Assembly (NCBI RefSeq): GCF_008369195.1
Contig: NZ_VOBC01000002.1
Span: 638,478 to 702,477, forward strand
Origin: Sporosarcina sp. ANT_H38
Lineage (GTDB): Bacteria; Bacillota; Bacilli; Bacillales_A; Planococcaceae
Reading direction: 5' to 3'
Length of the DNA: 64,000 nt
Shown here: positions 1 through 9,091 of the stretch, piece by piece
How the letters are laid out: each line of letters begins with the position of its first letter
Numbering within the stretch: position 1 is the stretch's first letter
Made by a program: the position numbers and the translations under genes
The notes under the pieces: model-generated
What the model saw: the letters and a program-made list of their open reading frames with translations, nothing else
What the model was told of the DNA's origin: nothing
The model's database searches: none

Positions 1-488
1 CTTGCAATTTCCAATCTACGTTGTTGACCGTAAGATAGATTTTTCGCAATGGTATGGCCGAATTCTAATAATCCAACAATTTCTAGAATCTCATCCGAAT
101 TTCTTAATACATTTTCCTCTTCTTGCTTTTGATACTTTGTCCGGAATACGCTTTGTAAAACACCCGTAGTTAGGCGACAGTGATTTCCTACCATCACATT
201 TTCACGAACAGTTAGCTCTGAAAATAGCCTGATATTTTGGAATGTACGACAGATTCCCTGTTTCGTAATTTCATGTGGTTTCAAGCTTGAAAGCGACTTT
301 CCCATGAATGCAATTTCACCAGAACTAGGAGGAAACATGGCGGTAATCATATTGAACATTGTTGTTTTACCTGCACCGTTCGGCCCTATCAAACCCAGTA
401 CTTCTCCTTGTTCTATTGAAAAGGAAACATCCGTCAAGGCTTGAATCCCACCAAAGTTTTTACTTATCTTTTTTATTTCCAGTACCAT
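1..488 (-). CDS. livG: Branched-chain amino acid ABC transporter ATPase, LivG type (partial, runs off window)
   Basis: Cytoplasmic ATPase subunit that powers branched-chain amino acid uptake with LivH, LivM and the LivJ-type binding protein. The minus strand from the ATG at 488 encodes MVLEIKKISKNFGG, a Walker A GPNGAGKTT near residue 36, and the signature LSYGQQRRLEIA close to the window edge. The C-terminal third (Walker B and tail) lies outside. A good AAGGAGGG site precedes the ATG. The gene overlaps the end of livM by 29 bp, consistent with translational coupling. LivG is preferred over LivF because it comes directly after livM and because of the FQNIRLF sequence after the Q-loop. Confidence 0.93.
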   Translation of the reverse strand, partial: MVLEIKKISKNFGGIQALTDVSFSIEQGEVLGLIGPNGAGKTTMFNMITAMFPPSSGEIAFMGKSLSSLKPHEITKQGICRTFQNIRLFSELTVRENVMVGNHCRLTTGVLQSVFRTKYQKQEEENVLRNSDEILEIVGLLEFGHTIAKNLSYGQQRRLEIA

Positions 489-1440
489 GTTTTCCCTCCT
501 TCTTCTTTAATCTTGGACGTTTAATCCAACTGATGACATTCATATCAATAAGCCCCTGAGGTCGGAATGCCATCATAAGTACAAGGAGGGCACCGTAAAT
601 CATGAAGCGATATTCGCTGATGACACGTAGAAACTCTGGCATTGTTGAAAGGAAAATGGCACCAAATATCGGCCCCCAAATAACTTCACTCCCACCAAAT
701 ATAGCGAAGATCAGAATTTCAACAGCTCGATGATAACCAAAATCCGACGGACTAATATACGCCGTTAAATGCGCATATAATGCCCCTGCAAATCCAGCCA
801 GTAGCGCACCTTGGCCGAATGCTAGAATCTTATAGTATGTAATGTTAATGCCCATTGCTTCCGATGCCTCTTCATCCATTTTAATAGAAGCAAATGCACG
901 CCCTATTCTAGAATTATTCTGTCTAATAAAGAACCAAATAACTCCTATAGTAATAATCAGTAACACAAGAAAAACTGACAAACTTACAAATTGGTTATTT
1001 TTCAATCCAATCATTTCCGGACTAAAACCTAAGCTCTCACTGAAGCTCAAAATTTCTCGTCCCAGATGAGGAATGCCACGTATCCCAATAGCACCGTTCG
1101 TTAAACCCTCCCAGTTGATGAATAGTACTCGAATAACTTCTCCAAACCCAAGCGTTGCAATCGCAAGATATACGCCTTGTAACCTTAGGGCAGGAAAACC
1201 AATTAACACACCGATAAAACCTGTAAACACAGCCGCAATAATAATGCCAAGTACTAGAGGTACATTATAATTAAGCGTTAAAATAGCCGACGTGTATGCA
1301 CCTATACTCATGAATCCCGCATGCCCCAATGACAATTGCCCTGTTCCAAGCGTTATGTAAATACTAACTCCAAGGATAATATTCAATAGAATAAAAGTTG
1401 TAACCTGCAAATAATATGGGTTTATTAATTCGCTTAACAT
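460..1440 (-). CDS. livM: Branched-chain amino acid ABC transporter permease LivM
   Basis: Second membrane permease of the importer. The protein is about 326 aa, with roughly nine to ten hydrophobic segments and the family motifs GQLSLGHAGFMSIGAYTSA near the N terminus and EASEAMGIN in the cytoplasmic loop that contacts the ATPase. The reading frame is open upstream to 1497, but the ATG at 1440 (MLSELINPYYLQ) is chosen because it has AAGGGGTGAT at proper spacing and leaves a 4-bp gap to livH. The C terminus is basic and overlaps the start of livG. Confidence 0.93.
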   Translation of the reverse strand: MLSELINPYYLQVTTFILLNIILGVSIYITLGTGQLSLGHAGFMSIGAYTSAILTLNYNVPLVLGIIIAAVFTGFIGVLIGFPALRLQGVYLAIATLGFGEVIRVLFINWEGLTNGAIGIRGIPHLGREILSFSESLGFSPEMIGLKNNQFVSLSVFLVLLIITIGVIWFFIRQNNSRIGRAFASIKMDEEASEAMGINITYYKILAFGQGALLAGFAGALYAHLTAYISPSDFGYHRAVEILIFAIFGGSEVIWGPIFGAIFLSTMPEFLRVISEYRFMIYGALLVLMMAFRPQGLIDMNVISWIKRPRLKKKEGKHGTGNKKDK

Positions 1441-1444
1441 ATAA

Positions 1445-2329
1445 TCACCCCTTTGATTTCGATGTTGACGTACCGAAAAGTCCTTGTGGTCTAACAATTA
1501 AAATAACGATAATCGCTATAAACGCGATGGCATCACGATAACCTGAATTTCCATAGGCCACTAAAAACGTTTCAGAAAGTCCCAATATTAGACCGCCCGC
1601 CATCGCACCACGAACGTTTCCTAAACCACCAAGAATGATAATGGCTAAACCTTTTAATCCAAATGATAAACCCATTTGTGGGTTAACAGAGTTAAATGCG
1701 ATTCCAACTAGAATTCCCGCAATTCCACCCATTGCAGATGCAATAATAACTGTTTGTGTAATCACTCTTTTCGTATTAACACCAAGTAGGCTTGCAACTG
1801 CTAAATTTTCTGCACTTGCACGTAAAGCCTTGCCTGCCTTTGTTTTCGACAGCCAAAAGGTGAGCCCAAACATTAATAAAATTGCAATAACGAAGATAAG
1901 AATTTGGACATAATAGACGGTTGTTGTACCAATCGTAATGTTCAACTCCGAAAAACTTGTTCGGAATGGATGATTTCCAGCTCCAAAAAAGTGATGAGCA
2001 GCATTTTCAAGAAAAATAGATACCCCAATTGTACTGATAAGTGGAGCAAGATGGGATACGCCTTCTTTCCCTCTAAGTGGCCTTAATGCAAAACGCTCAA
2101 GGAAATAACCTAATATCCCCGTTACAATAATGGCAACCAAAAAGGCCACGTAAAGCGGTAAACCTAAACTATTTGTTACAATAACACCCATAAATGCACC
2201 AAACATAAAAATTTCTCCATGGCCCATATTGACGATGTTAAGAACGCCAAACACAAGCGTATAACCGAGGGCTACAACAACATAGATACTTCCCAATGTA
2301 AGACCATTTATTAATTGTTCAATTAGCAA
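1445..2329 (-). CDS. livH: Branched-chain amino acid ABC transporter permease LivH
   Basis: First membrane permease of the importer, 294 aa, about eight transmembrane segments. It starts MLIEQLINGLTLGSIYVVVA, typical of LivH, and carries the NIVNMGHGEIFMFGAF segment near residue 32 and the ILGGLGNVRGAM segment near residue 230 that are conserved in LivH. The order livJ, livH, livM, livG on the minus strand is the standard operon order. GGAGGGTGCACATT precedes the start. Confidence 0.94.
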   Translation of the reverse strand: MLIEQLINGLTLGSIYVVVALGYTLVFGVLNIVNMGHGEIFMFGAFMGVIVTNSLGLPLYVAFLVAIIVTGILGYFLERFALRPLRGKEGVSHLAPLISTIGVSIFLENAAHHFFGAGNHPFRTSFSELNITIGTTTVYYVQILIFVIAILLMFGLTFWLSKTKAGKALRASAENLAVASLLGVNTKRVITQTVIIASAMGGIAGILVGIAFNSVNPQMGLSFGLKGLAIIILGGLGNVRGAMAGGLILGLSETFLVAYGNSGYRDAIAFIAIIVILIVRPQGLFGTSTSKSKG

Positions 2330-2380
2330 TGTGCACCCTCCTTATCCATTCCTAGTCATTTTCGAGAGTCAAATAGGAAT

Positions 2381-2413
2381 GCAATCAGGCTGTAAACATC
2401 TCAACCTGATTGC
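2381..2413 (-). terminator. Hairpin between livJ and livH (likely attenuating)
   Basis: A perfect 9-bp stem (GCAATCAGG/CCTGATTGC) with a 15-nt loop lies between the binding-protein gene and the permease genes. It lacks a T-run in the transcribed strand. It therefore more likely stabilises the livJ mRNA or terminates only partially, which would give more binding protein than permease. Confidence 0.55.
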
Positions 2414-2420
2414 CAATCAT

Positions 2421-3575
2421 TTATTCAAATACTATATATTCATTGCCTTCAATGATTAGTACGGTAGGATCCATTAATATATCCCCTTCTTCATCAAATG
2501 ACATTGTGCCCAATACTCCTTTAAAATCTTTGAGTGCAGCTAATGCATCACGAATTTCATCACGGTCAGCAACACCTGCATTTTTAACAGCTTCAGCCAT
2601 TAGATACAATCCGTCATAAGCTTGTGCAGCAAACTGATCCGGTTCAACTCCATAAGCTTCTGTATAGTTTTTAACAAAATTCTTTACTTTTTCATCATCT
2701 TTTTGAGCAAACCATGGAGTCGCAACGATTAAACCATTGGATGCATCTCCGGCAATTTTAATGACTTCCGGTGAGTTGAATCCATTCCCACCGACGAATG
2801 GAACATCCAGACCCATTTTTCTAGCTTGGTCTAAAATCACTGCACCTTCATTATACAAAGCAGATGCAAGAATCAAATCCGGATTTAAGTTCTTTATTTT
2901 CGTTAATTGTGCTTTATAATCTGATTGACCTAACTGGAATGTTTCTGTAGTAACGATCTCTAGATTCAAGTCTTCTGCAACTTTTTTCATTACGTCGTAA
3001 CCCGCTTTTGTAAATACATCGTCATTACCATATAAAATCGCTACTTTTTTGACATCATATTTTTCAATTGCTTTTTGTACGGATGCTGGAATCGCTAGTG
3101 TCTCAGGTATTGAGTTTCTGAACACATATTCACCAAGTTGAGGAACCCCCTCGGCAGTATTTGAAGTCCCCATAATTGGAACACCATTTAATTCGGCTTC
3201 AGGTCCAACTACAAACATTTCAGTACTGAGTGTAGGTCCAATAATTGCATCAACATTATCCGAGTTCATCAATTTCTGTGCAGCAGATAATGCTTCTTCC
3301 TGTTTACCTGCTGAGTCTTCAATCATTAATTCCAGATCAACTTCTCCTGCTTCTTTAAGTTCTTTATTGGCCAACTTCAAACCATTCGTAATTGCTTCTC
3401 CATAACCAGCTCCTGGTCCAGTTAAATAGGAAATGACGCCTATTTTAGCTTTTACAGCACCATCTGCTCCTGTTTCTTTGTCACCAGCGTCCTTCGTACC
3501 ACTGCCGCATGCAGTCAGTACTACCAGCGTGAAAACCATTAAAACTGAAAATAACAGTTTGATTCTCTTATTCAT
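2421..3575 (-). CDS. livJ: Branched-chain amino acid ABC transporter substrate-binding lipoprotein (LivJ type)
   Basis: Extracellular lipoprotein receptor of the importer, 384 aa. It has a lipoprotein signal peptide: MNKRIKLLF, a hydrophobic core and the lipobox LTAC, with the modified Cys near residue 23 followed by GSGTKDAGD. The mature part has the type I periplasmic-binding fold of the Leu/Ile/Val receptor family (IGVISYLTGPGAGYGEA near the start, DAIIGPTLSTEM, AAQAYDGLYLMAEAV near the end). It is the first gene of the operon. The exact ligand cannot be read from sequence; amide or other amino acids are possible. Confidence 0.9.
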   Translation of the reverse strand: MNKRIKLLFSVLMVFTLVVLTACGSGTKDAGDKETGADGAVKAKIGVISYLTGPGAGYGEAITNGLKLANKELKEAGEVDLELMIEDSAGKQEEALSAAQKLMNSDNVDAIIGPTLSTEMFVVGPEAELNGVPIMGTSNTAEGVPQLGEYVFRNSIPETLAIPASVQKAIEKYDVKKVAILYGNDDVFTKAGYDVMKKVAEDLNLEIVTTETFQLGQSDYKAQLTKIKNLNPDLILASALYNEGAVILDQARKMGLDVPFVGGNGFNSPEVIKIAGDASNGLIVATPWFAQKDDEKVKNFVKNYTEAYGVEPDQFAAQAYDGLYLMAEAVKNAGVADRDEIRDALAALKDFKGVLGTMSFDEEGDILMDPTVLIIEGNEYIVFE

Positions 3576-3651
3576 TTGATTTCATCTCCTTTAATAGTAT
3601 AAAAACAATGATAATTCTAAATATACAACATTAATCAGTTAATTGAAATGA

Positions 3652-3682
3652 TAAAAAAAAACCTCCCAATTAAAAAGGGAGG
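3652..3682 (-). terminator. Rho-independent terminator of the sugar kinase gene
   Basis: On the minus strand, right after the stop codon at 3689, there is a CCTCCC/GGGAGG stem with a 9-nt loop followed by nine T. Confidence 0.85.
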
Positions 3683-3688
3683 ATTCCA

Positions 3689-4627
3689 TCATTCTTCTAT
3701 GTCTTCAAGTCTAGGCATTGCCGACAATGCACCTGGTTTCGTTGCGCAGAGTGCACCCAGTTTATTGCCAAAGGAAATATAGTCAATCCATTCATCTCTT
3801 GTTTCAGGCTGCCCCTTTAAATGAATTTGACGAAGAATACCTGCAATAAATGCATCGCCTGCTCCCGTCGTATCGACAGGCACAACGGGTTCAACGCCTA
3901 CATGTGTCATGATTCCATTGATGACTGCAAAAGTACCTAGCTCACCAGCGGTAACAAGTACTACCGGAATCTGATAAGGCATCAGCTTGGCGATTCCATC
4001 TTCCAGCGTATCTGTCTCTGTCAGGAAAAAAAGCTCTTCTTCTGTCAGCTTCAATATATTCGCTTCTTCAACAAATGACATGATTGTCTCACGGCAAAGC
4101 GCTTCACTTTCCCACCTCAGTGGACGGATATTTGCGTCCACTGACAAAGGCACTCCAAACTTCTTAGTAAGACGCACTGCTTCCCATGTCGTTTGTAGGG
4201 CTGTTAAATGGAACATCGTGCCCGAACAAATATGGAATGCGGAAGCATCTCGAAACGCCTCCATGGATAAATCTGTAGTTTCCACCTGAATATCTGGCGT
4301 CTCATCGATATATGTATGGAAAATACGATCATTATCTTCCGTCAAATGTACGTAAACACCACTCACTCGCTTGTCATTTTCATGTTTCGCAAACGATAAG
4401 TCGACGCCTTCTTCCCGTAACTCCTCTCGAACAAATTCAGAAGTTGCATCATCTCCCGTAACAGTAATAAAAGTGGAAGAAGCGCCAAGCCGGGAAATGC
4501 CTGCCGCCACATTGACTGTTGCTCCTCCAAGAAACGTTGTAAACGTCGAATTGGACTGATCTTCCGCTATATAATCGACGAATGCATCACCGTAAATTAA
4601 AACATGTTTTTTATTTGAGTCAATCAT
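3689..4627 (-). CDS. PfkB-family carbohydrate kinase (fructokinase-like)
   Basis: Cytosolic ATP-dependent sugar kinase of the ribokinase/PfkB family, 312 aa, a normal length. It shows the N-terminal sugar-binding glycine motif GGATVNVAAGISRLGA (residues 34-49) and the C-terminal anion-hole and catalytic motif DTTGAGDAFIAG (Asp base) near residue 255. GGGGAG precedes the ATG. It stands alone with its own terminator, so the substrate is not indicated by neighbours; fructose is the best guess from overall style. Confidence 0.82.
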   Translation of the reverse strand: MIDSNKKHVLIYGDAFVDYIAEDQSNSTFTTFLGGATVNVAAGISRLGASSTFITVTGDDATSEFVREELREEGVDLSFAKHENDKRVSGVYVHLTEDNDRIFHTYIDETPDIQVETTDLSMEAFRDASAFHICSGTMFHLTALQTTWEAVRLTKKFGVPLSVDANIRPLRWESEALCRETIMSFVEEANILKLTEEELFFLTETDTLEDGIAKLMPYQIPVVLVTAGELGTFAVINGIMTHVGVEPVVPVDTTGAGDAFIAGILRQIHLKGQPETRDEWIDYISFGNKLGALCATKPGALSAMPRLEDIEE

Positions 4628-4827
4628 TGATATACTCCCCGCAACTTCATTTTCCCTATCGTATCATGGAACACGTTTATCATGGAAAGTACTGAAATAT
4701 ACAAATAGTTTCTATTTAATAATGAATCCTTACACTCAACAATTAAATTCAACTAGTCGTCAGACTTCTGAGTAATTCTTTCCCTAACCGTGGTATACTG
4801 TTTGGATGGAACAGGAGGATTTATCTT

Positions 4828-5715
4828 ATGAAACTTTGGATTTACCCAATACTTATTGTCTTTGCTGCGAGCTGTTACGGAATTCTTTCAACAATTATTA
4901 AACTGGCGATTCAGGATGGTTACACAGCTGCCGAGGCGGTAACGAGCCAATACTTCGTCGGGTTTTTCATAGCTCTACTTATTTTCATCATAGTCCGTCG
5001 TAAAGTCCCAAAATTCGGAGGTGGCGTGACGCTCCTTCTTGCGGGGTTATTCACCGCAACGACTGGTACGGTATACGGTCAAGCCATTGAATACATGCCC
5101 GCTTCTCTTGCGGTTGTTATGTTATTCCAATTTACTTGGGTCGGAATGCTGTTCGACTGTATCGCTAAACGACGCCTTCCAAAACGGATTGAAGTCATTT
5201 CACTGCTCTTCCTTTTCGGCGGTACAATTCTTGCAGCCGGCATTATCGATGCAGATCTTAGTGGAATTCCTTGGCAAGGTTGGGCATGGGGGATGGCTTC
5301 AGCTGTCAGCTTTGCATCATTCGTTATGATTAATTCACGACAAGTTGAAGGAATGGATACGGAAACACGCTTATTGTTCACATCATTTTTCGCAGCCATT
5401 GCCATCTTCTTTTTCCAAACGCCTGAAATCGTTTGGAACGGTACGTTGTTCGGTGGCGGTTTATGGGTATACGGTTTGATTCTTGGATTGTTCGGGATTG
5501 TCATTCCGATATATCTCTTCTCAATTGCAGTGCCTAAAGTTGGGACTGCGATGACATCGATTTTAAGCGCTGCAGAACTGCCAGTTGCTGTCACTGTGTC
5601 CGTTATTTTATTGAACGAGGCGCTAACAATTCTCCAAGTAATTGGTATAATCATTATCGTAATCGGCATTATTTTGCCGACCATTGAGCAAAGAAGATTG
5701 AATTATAGAAGGTAG
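4828..5715 (+). CDS. DMT-superfamily (EamA) transporter
   Basis: Integral membrane protein of 295 aa with about ten transmembrane segments in two repeated EamA halves; the second half begins near residue 150 with PWQGWAWGMASAVSFASF. The family exports or imports small metabolites, and the substrate is unknown. Conserved end-of-domain features include SAAELPVAVTVSVILLNEAL near residue 250. ACAGGAGGA precedes the ATG. It is monocistronic, with a terminator at 5719. Confidence 0.85.
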   Translation: MKLWIYPILIVFAASCYGILSTIIKLAIQDGYTAAEAVTSQYFVGFFIALLIFIIVRRKVPKFGGGVTLLLAGLFTATTGTVYGQAIEYMPASLAVVMLFQFTWVGMLFDCIAKRRLPKRIEVISLLFLFGGTILAAGIIDADLSGIPWQGWAWGMASAVSFASFVMINSRQVEGMDTETRLLFTSFFAAIAIFFFQTPEIVWNGTLFGGGLWVYGLILGLFGIVIPIYLFSIAVPKVGTAMTSILSAAELPVAVTVSVILLNEALTILQVIGIIIIVIGIILPTIEQRRLNYRR

Positions 5716-5718
5716 GTT

Positions 5719-5755
5719 AAACAGCCCACTGCACCTGCAGGACGGCTGTTTTCTT
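5719..5755 (+). terminator. Terminator of the EamA transporter gene
   Basis: AAACAGCC/GGCTGTTT stem just after the stop codon, followed by TTCTTT. Confidence 0.75.
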
Positions 5756-5809
5756 TACAACAAGTACTATTTGATATAATAGAGGATGTAGAAGGAGGCT
5801 TTTTTAATA

Positions 5810-6376
5810 ATGGACATAACAATTCGACAAGCACAACCGGCTGATGCCGAACAAGCCGCGCCACTTATTATCGATGCAATCGGCGATATCGCTAAAAGAA
5901 TGACAGGTGAAAAAGAATGGGACAAGGTGGAGCAGGAACTATGCGTCCTGTTTAAGCGTGAGGATAACCGACACTCCCATCTCTATACATACATTGCGGA
6001 GCTGGATGAAAAAGTAGCTGGTATTATGGTGCTCTACGCTGGTGCGGATGCCCTCGAACTCGACCAGAACTTAAGTGAGTGGCTTGCTAAAAAAGGGACC
6101 GCCAACTCCGAAGTAGACGCTGAATCATTAGCTGACGAACTTTACATCGATACTGTTTGTATTGATCCTGCATTTCGAGGTCAGGGAATAGGTACAACAT
6201 TGTTTGAGTATGCAGAAGAAGTCGCGAAACAAAAAAATAGTGCAAAGCTTTCTTTAAACGTCGAAACAGAAAAAGAATCGGCTATCCGCCTCTACAAGAG
6301 GCTGGGTTATGAAATCGTCTCACCATGGACAATTATTGGTGAACCGTTTCATCATATGGTGAAAATTATTAATTAA
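5810..6376 (+). CDS. GNAT-family N-acetyltransferase
   Basis: Predicted acetyl-CoA-dependent acetyltransferase of 188 aa. The acetyl-CoA binding motif A is clear near residues 118-135 (CIDPAFRGQGIGTTLFEYAE), followed by motif B (SAIRLYKRLGYEIVSPW). The N terminus starts with the typical DITIRQAQPADAEQAAPL. GGAGG lies 11 nt before the ATG. The acceptor is unknown. It has no operon partner. Confidence 0.85.
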   Translation: MDITIRQAQPADAEQAAPLIIDAIGDIAKRMTGEKEWDKVEQELCVLFKREDNRHSHLYTYIAELDEKVAGIMVLYAGADALELDQNLSEWLAKKGTANSEVDAESLADELYIDTVCIDPAFRGQGIGTTLFEYAEEVAKQKNSAKLSLNVETEKESAIRLYKRLGYEIVSPWTIIGEPFHHMVKIIN

Positions 6377-6420
6377 GAAAAGCGCAAGCGCCTTGAGCTG
6401 GGGCTAGACACTAGTCCAGG
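6377..6420. repeat. Short copy of a dispersed AAAAGCGCAAGCGCC element
   Basis: Directly after the acetyltransferase stop, the segment beginning AGAAAAGCGCAAGCGCCT and ending near CTAGACACTAGTCC matches the ends of the long element at 39098-39256 and the fragments at 30922 and 56668. It appears to be a truncated copy of an intergenic repeat family. Confidence 0.6.
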
Positions 6421-6456
6421 ATGAAAAACTTATACTTTCTTATCCCATAAAATATA

Positions 6457-6500
6457 AACCGCCTTCTGATTTCTCCATTAGAAATCAAAAGGCGGTTTTC
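6457..6500. terminator. Bidirectional terminator
   Basis: A long inverted repeat (AACCGCCTT-TGATTTCT / AGAAATCA-AAGGCGGTT) with A-rich and T-rich flanks sits between the convergent acetyltransferase and FMN reductase genes. Confidence 0.85.
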
Positions 6501-6505
6501 TTTCT

Positions 6506-7051
6506 TTATTTAATTTCTTGCTCTTTAACGAAAGTAATAAACTTATCAACGACTTGATCTAAAAACTTGAGTGTGCCCTCATCTCTCAGTCCACCGTCTA
6601 GGAACTTTTGTCCAGCTGATCCAATGAAGATTTCATTTCCCGCAGGAGGTAGTGTAGTTGCTTGGATACTCTGTAAAACCTGTCGTAAGTGCATTTGTGC
6701 TCTTACCGTTCCTAACACTCCTTGGGAAACCCCCATCGGCAACACCGGTTTTCCTACTATCGGCTTGTCCACTCTGGATAGCCACTCCAATGCATTTTTC
6801 AAAACACCCGACATCGACCAGTTGAATTCAGGTGTGCTAATGATGACAGCATCCGCTTCAGCAATCATTTTCTTGTAGTTCTGTACTATCTCTGAAGGTG
6901 AATTTTCCTCATCCTCATTATAGAACGGCAAATTTCCGATATCCGCAATTTCGACTTCGAAAAGGTGACCGTATCTCTTTTCAATCGTTTTCACTAATTG
7001 CATGTTTAAAGAATCTTTTCGTAAACTCCCGACAATCGCTACAATTTTCAT
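6506..7051 (-). CDS. NAD(P)H-dependent FMN reductase (flavodoxin-like)
   Basis: Flavodoxin-fold oxidoreductase of the NADPH-dependent FMN reductase family, about 181 aa. The phosphate-binding loop GSLRKDSLNMQL is at residues 8-19, and STPEFNWSMSGVLKNALEWL forms the second flavin loop near residue 75. The frame is open to 7081, but the ATG at 7051 (MKIVAIVG) has GGGAGAG at the right spacing and gives the canonical N terminus. It probably reduces FMN, quinones or azo compounds. Confidence 0.86.
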   Translation of the reverse strand: MKIVAIVGSLRKDSLNMQLVKTIEKRYGHLFEVEIADIGNLPFYNEDEENSPSEIVQNYKKMIAEADAVIISTPEFNWSMSGVLKNALEWLSRVDKPIVGKPVLPMGVSQGVLGTVRAQMHLRQVLQSIQATTLPPAGNEIFIGSAGQKFLDGGLRDEGTLKFLDQVVDKFITFVKEQEIK

Positions 7052-7150
7052 CAAGTTCTCTCCCTTTTTTACACATACCATTCTTTAACATGTATTTTAC
7101 ACCATACTCTTCATTCTTATCTACCGTTCGACTCGACTTTGATTATAAAT

Positions 7151-7260
7151 TTCCCCATATGAATTAATCTCATAATAGGGTTATTAAACTGGAAAATGAA
7201 CAATGTTGATTTCCGCTTCGGGTGGATTCTTTCCGCGGGCACGGCTTCAGCCTCCTCGTC
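7151..7260. repeat. Dispersed intergenic repeat, copy 1
   Basis: The segment containing ATGAATTAATCTCATAATAG, then GTTGATTTCCGCTTCGGGTG and the CCGCGGGCACGGCTTCAGCC tail recurs at 9133-9221 with very similar sequence and at 46248-46323 in a more diverged form. Confidence 0.75.
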
Positions 7261-7560
7261 ATTTCACTCCATTTTCGGCACTCTAGTACTTTGTACAATG
7301 TGTTCCCTCCTTACTTTTAGCAAAGAATATGCATCTAATCATGTGATACCCTATAGAAAGTGACACTTCTTTAAGATAAATTAGAAAAAACAATAGAGAT
7401 AGCATCAGCACTCTATGTACTTTTGCATTGGGAGCGCGACGGATGAAGGACAAACCTACAGTTCCAGACATCTCCGTGATCGTAATAGAAGTCAGTTAAT
7501 CCAAATCGACCCAAAAGCGCGACTATACAAGTAGCGGTCTGGGGGGTGTTCAAGTTATTT

Positions 7561-7590
7561 ACTGGTTAATTTTAGTTAATTCTGGTTAAT
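7561..7590. promoter_or_regulatory. Three 10-bp phased direct repeats (xxxxGTTAAT)
   Basis: ACTGGTTAAT, TTTAGTTAAT and TCTGGTTAAT follow each other without a gap, one per helical turn, about 180 bp upstream of the histidine kinase gene. Such phased direct repeats are typical of response-regulator binding sites; the assignment is inference. Confidence 0.45.
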
Positions 7591-7767
7591 CAATAGACGT
7601 GATTTTTATTGGAAATAACTAGCTAATCATTAAGCCTGATAGTATAATGCTATTGTTCAAACGAGAATTATTAATTTCATAGGCACAAGAATATTTCATA
7701 TGACATTCGGATAATCTATGTGATTATTCATTTTTCAATTGAAAAAGATGAGGAAGTATAATTTTGT

Positions 7768-9081
7768 ATGAAAAATCATAAAATAAAACTAATTTTAGTA
7801 TTATCTGCAGTTTTGTTATTGTTTTTTACAAGTTTAAATGTCTTTACCTCATATGTGAAGATGAAAAAGACGGTTGAAGAGTCAATCGCGAATCAAAGTC
7901 TTGCAGCTGCCGAATCCATTGCGTCTGCGCTAAATAAAGAAACGTATCAGAAATTTTTGAATGACCCAGTAAAAAATGAATATTATTGGGAATTAACAAA
8001 CTACTTAGTTGATGCAAGAGAAAAACTGGGTGCATTATTTGTGTATACATTGAAAATCGATAATCCAAAAGTATCGACTATAATGATAGGCGGATTACCC
8101 AAGGAATTAGATGATAGCTATAGCATTGGTGCGGTTTGTACAGTACCTGAAAAGCAGGTCAAAAGAGCTTTTGAAGGCAATACATATGTTACAAATATAA
8201 TTGAGGATGCCGATTTTGGCTCTTATCTTTCTGTTGGAGTGCCGATAAAGGATGAAGCAGGAAAGGTCATGGGATACTTAGGTATCGATATTAGTGTTGA
8301 TACACTTAATGATATAAAAGGGACAGTACTGAAAAATAATATCCTTCTCTTCATCTTTAATGGTGCCTTTATTTTGGTCGTAATCGGATCCTTCTTTTTA
8401 TTGCAAAGATGGTATCAAAAAGAAGTGGCAAAGGCAGTCGGGTATACAGAAGATACATACCAAGCTGAACTTAAAACGTTAATCACTTCCATATCTTCTT
8501 TAAGACATGATTTCACCAATCATATTCAGGTTTTACATGGGCTGCTTCAACTAGGGGAATCTAAGCAGGCTCAGCAATACGTATCATCTTTGTCTAAAGA
8601 AGTTCTGGCGATAGAATCTCTAAAGTTAAATATAGATCATCCTGGTCTTTCAATCCTATTGCAAACAAAGAAACTGACTGCACAAAATTATCATATTGAT
8701 ATGAATTTCACGGTTTCTCATGATGAATTCGACAAAATAAAAACAACAGATTTAATCATAATACTTTCGAATTTAATTGATAATGCAATTGATGCAACAA
8801 TTGCATTACCTGAAGCTGAACGTGAAATAGCAATTAGCTGTAAAAAGGATGTTACGCAGTATGTATTTAAGATTACGAATACGGGCCCTGAAATTATTGA
8901 GAATGAACATATTTTTGAACAAGGATATTCAACAAAAAAAGCAGAACAAGGAAAGATAAGAGGGCAAGGTTTATTTATTGTGAAGGAAGTTGTGAATAGA
9001 TATAACGGGAAATTATCAATTGATTCACTAAACGAACTAGAGACTATAGCCATTGTGGAAATCCCTCTAAAGAAAAATTGA
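7768..9081 (+). CDS. CitA/DcuS-like sensor histidine kinase with extracellular CACHE-type sensor
   Basis: Membrane sensor kinase of 437 aa. TM1 is residues 8-27. An extracellular CACHE/PAS-like sensor follows (about 32-185, ending GYLGIDISVDTLNDIK), then TM2 (about 192-213). The SpoOB-type dimerisation/phosphoacceptor helix reads SSLRHDFTNHIQVLHGLLQL with His247, and a C-terminal HATPase domain has N-box SNLIDNAIDA and G-box RGQGLFIVKEVV. This H-box belongs to the citrate/malate/fumarate sensor group. No response regulator gene is adjacent, so the partner must be encoded elsewhere. The start has GAGGAAG at somewhat long spacing. Confidence 0.85.
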   Translation: MKNHKIKLILVLSAVLLLFFTSLNVFTSYVKMKKTVEESIANQSLAAAESIASALNKETYQKFLNDPVKNEYYWELTNYLVDAREKLGALFVYTLKIDNPKVSTIMIGGLPKELDDSYSIGAVCTVPEKQVKRAFEGNTYVTNIIEDADFGSYLSVGVPIKDEAGKVMGYLGIDISVDTLNDIKGTVLKNNILLFIFNGAFILVVIGSFFLLQRWYQKEVAKAVGYTEDTYQAELKTLITSISSLRHDFTNHIQVLHGLLQLGESKQAQQYVSSLSKEVLAIESLKLNIDHPGLSILLQTKKLTAQNYHIDMNFTVSHDEFDKIKTTDLIIILSNLIDNAIDATIALPEAEREIAISCKKDVTQYVFKITNTGPEIIENEHIFEQGYSTKKAEQGKIRGQGLFIVKEVVNRYNGKLSIDSLNELETIAIVEIPLKKN

Positions 9082-9091
9082 ATGAAAGTGT

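Larger units (their letters stand above)
7082..7767. other. Gene-poor intergenic stretch
   Basis: No convincing gene is seen. The stretch holds a dispersed repeat (7151-7260), a set of 10-bp phased direct repeats (7561-7590) and a short reading frame at 7283-7471 (minus) with no ribosome binding site, which I do not accept as a gene. The AT-rich segment 7590-7767 probably contains the promoter of the histidine kinase. Confidence 0.6.

Noticed and set aside
7283-7471. 62-aa minus-strand frame
   Set aside because: No ribosome binding site, no protein-like composition pattern, lies across repeat debris.
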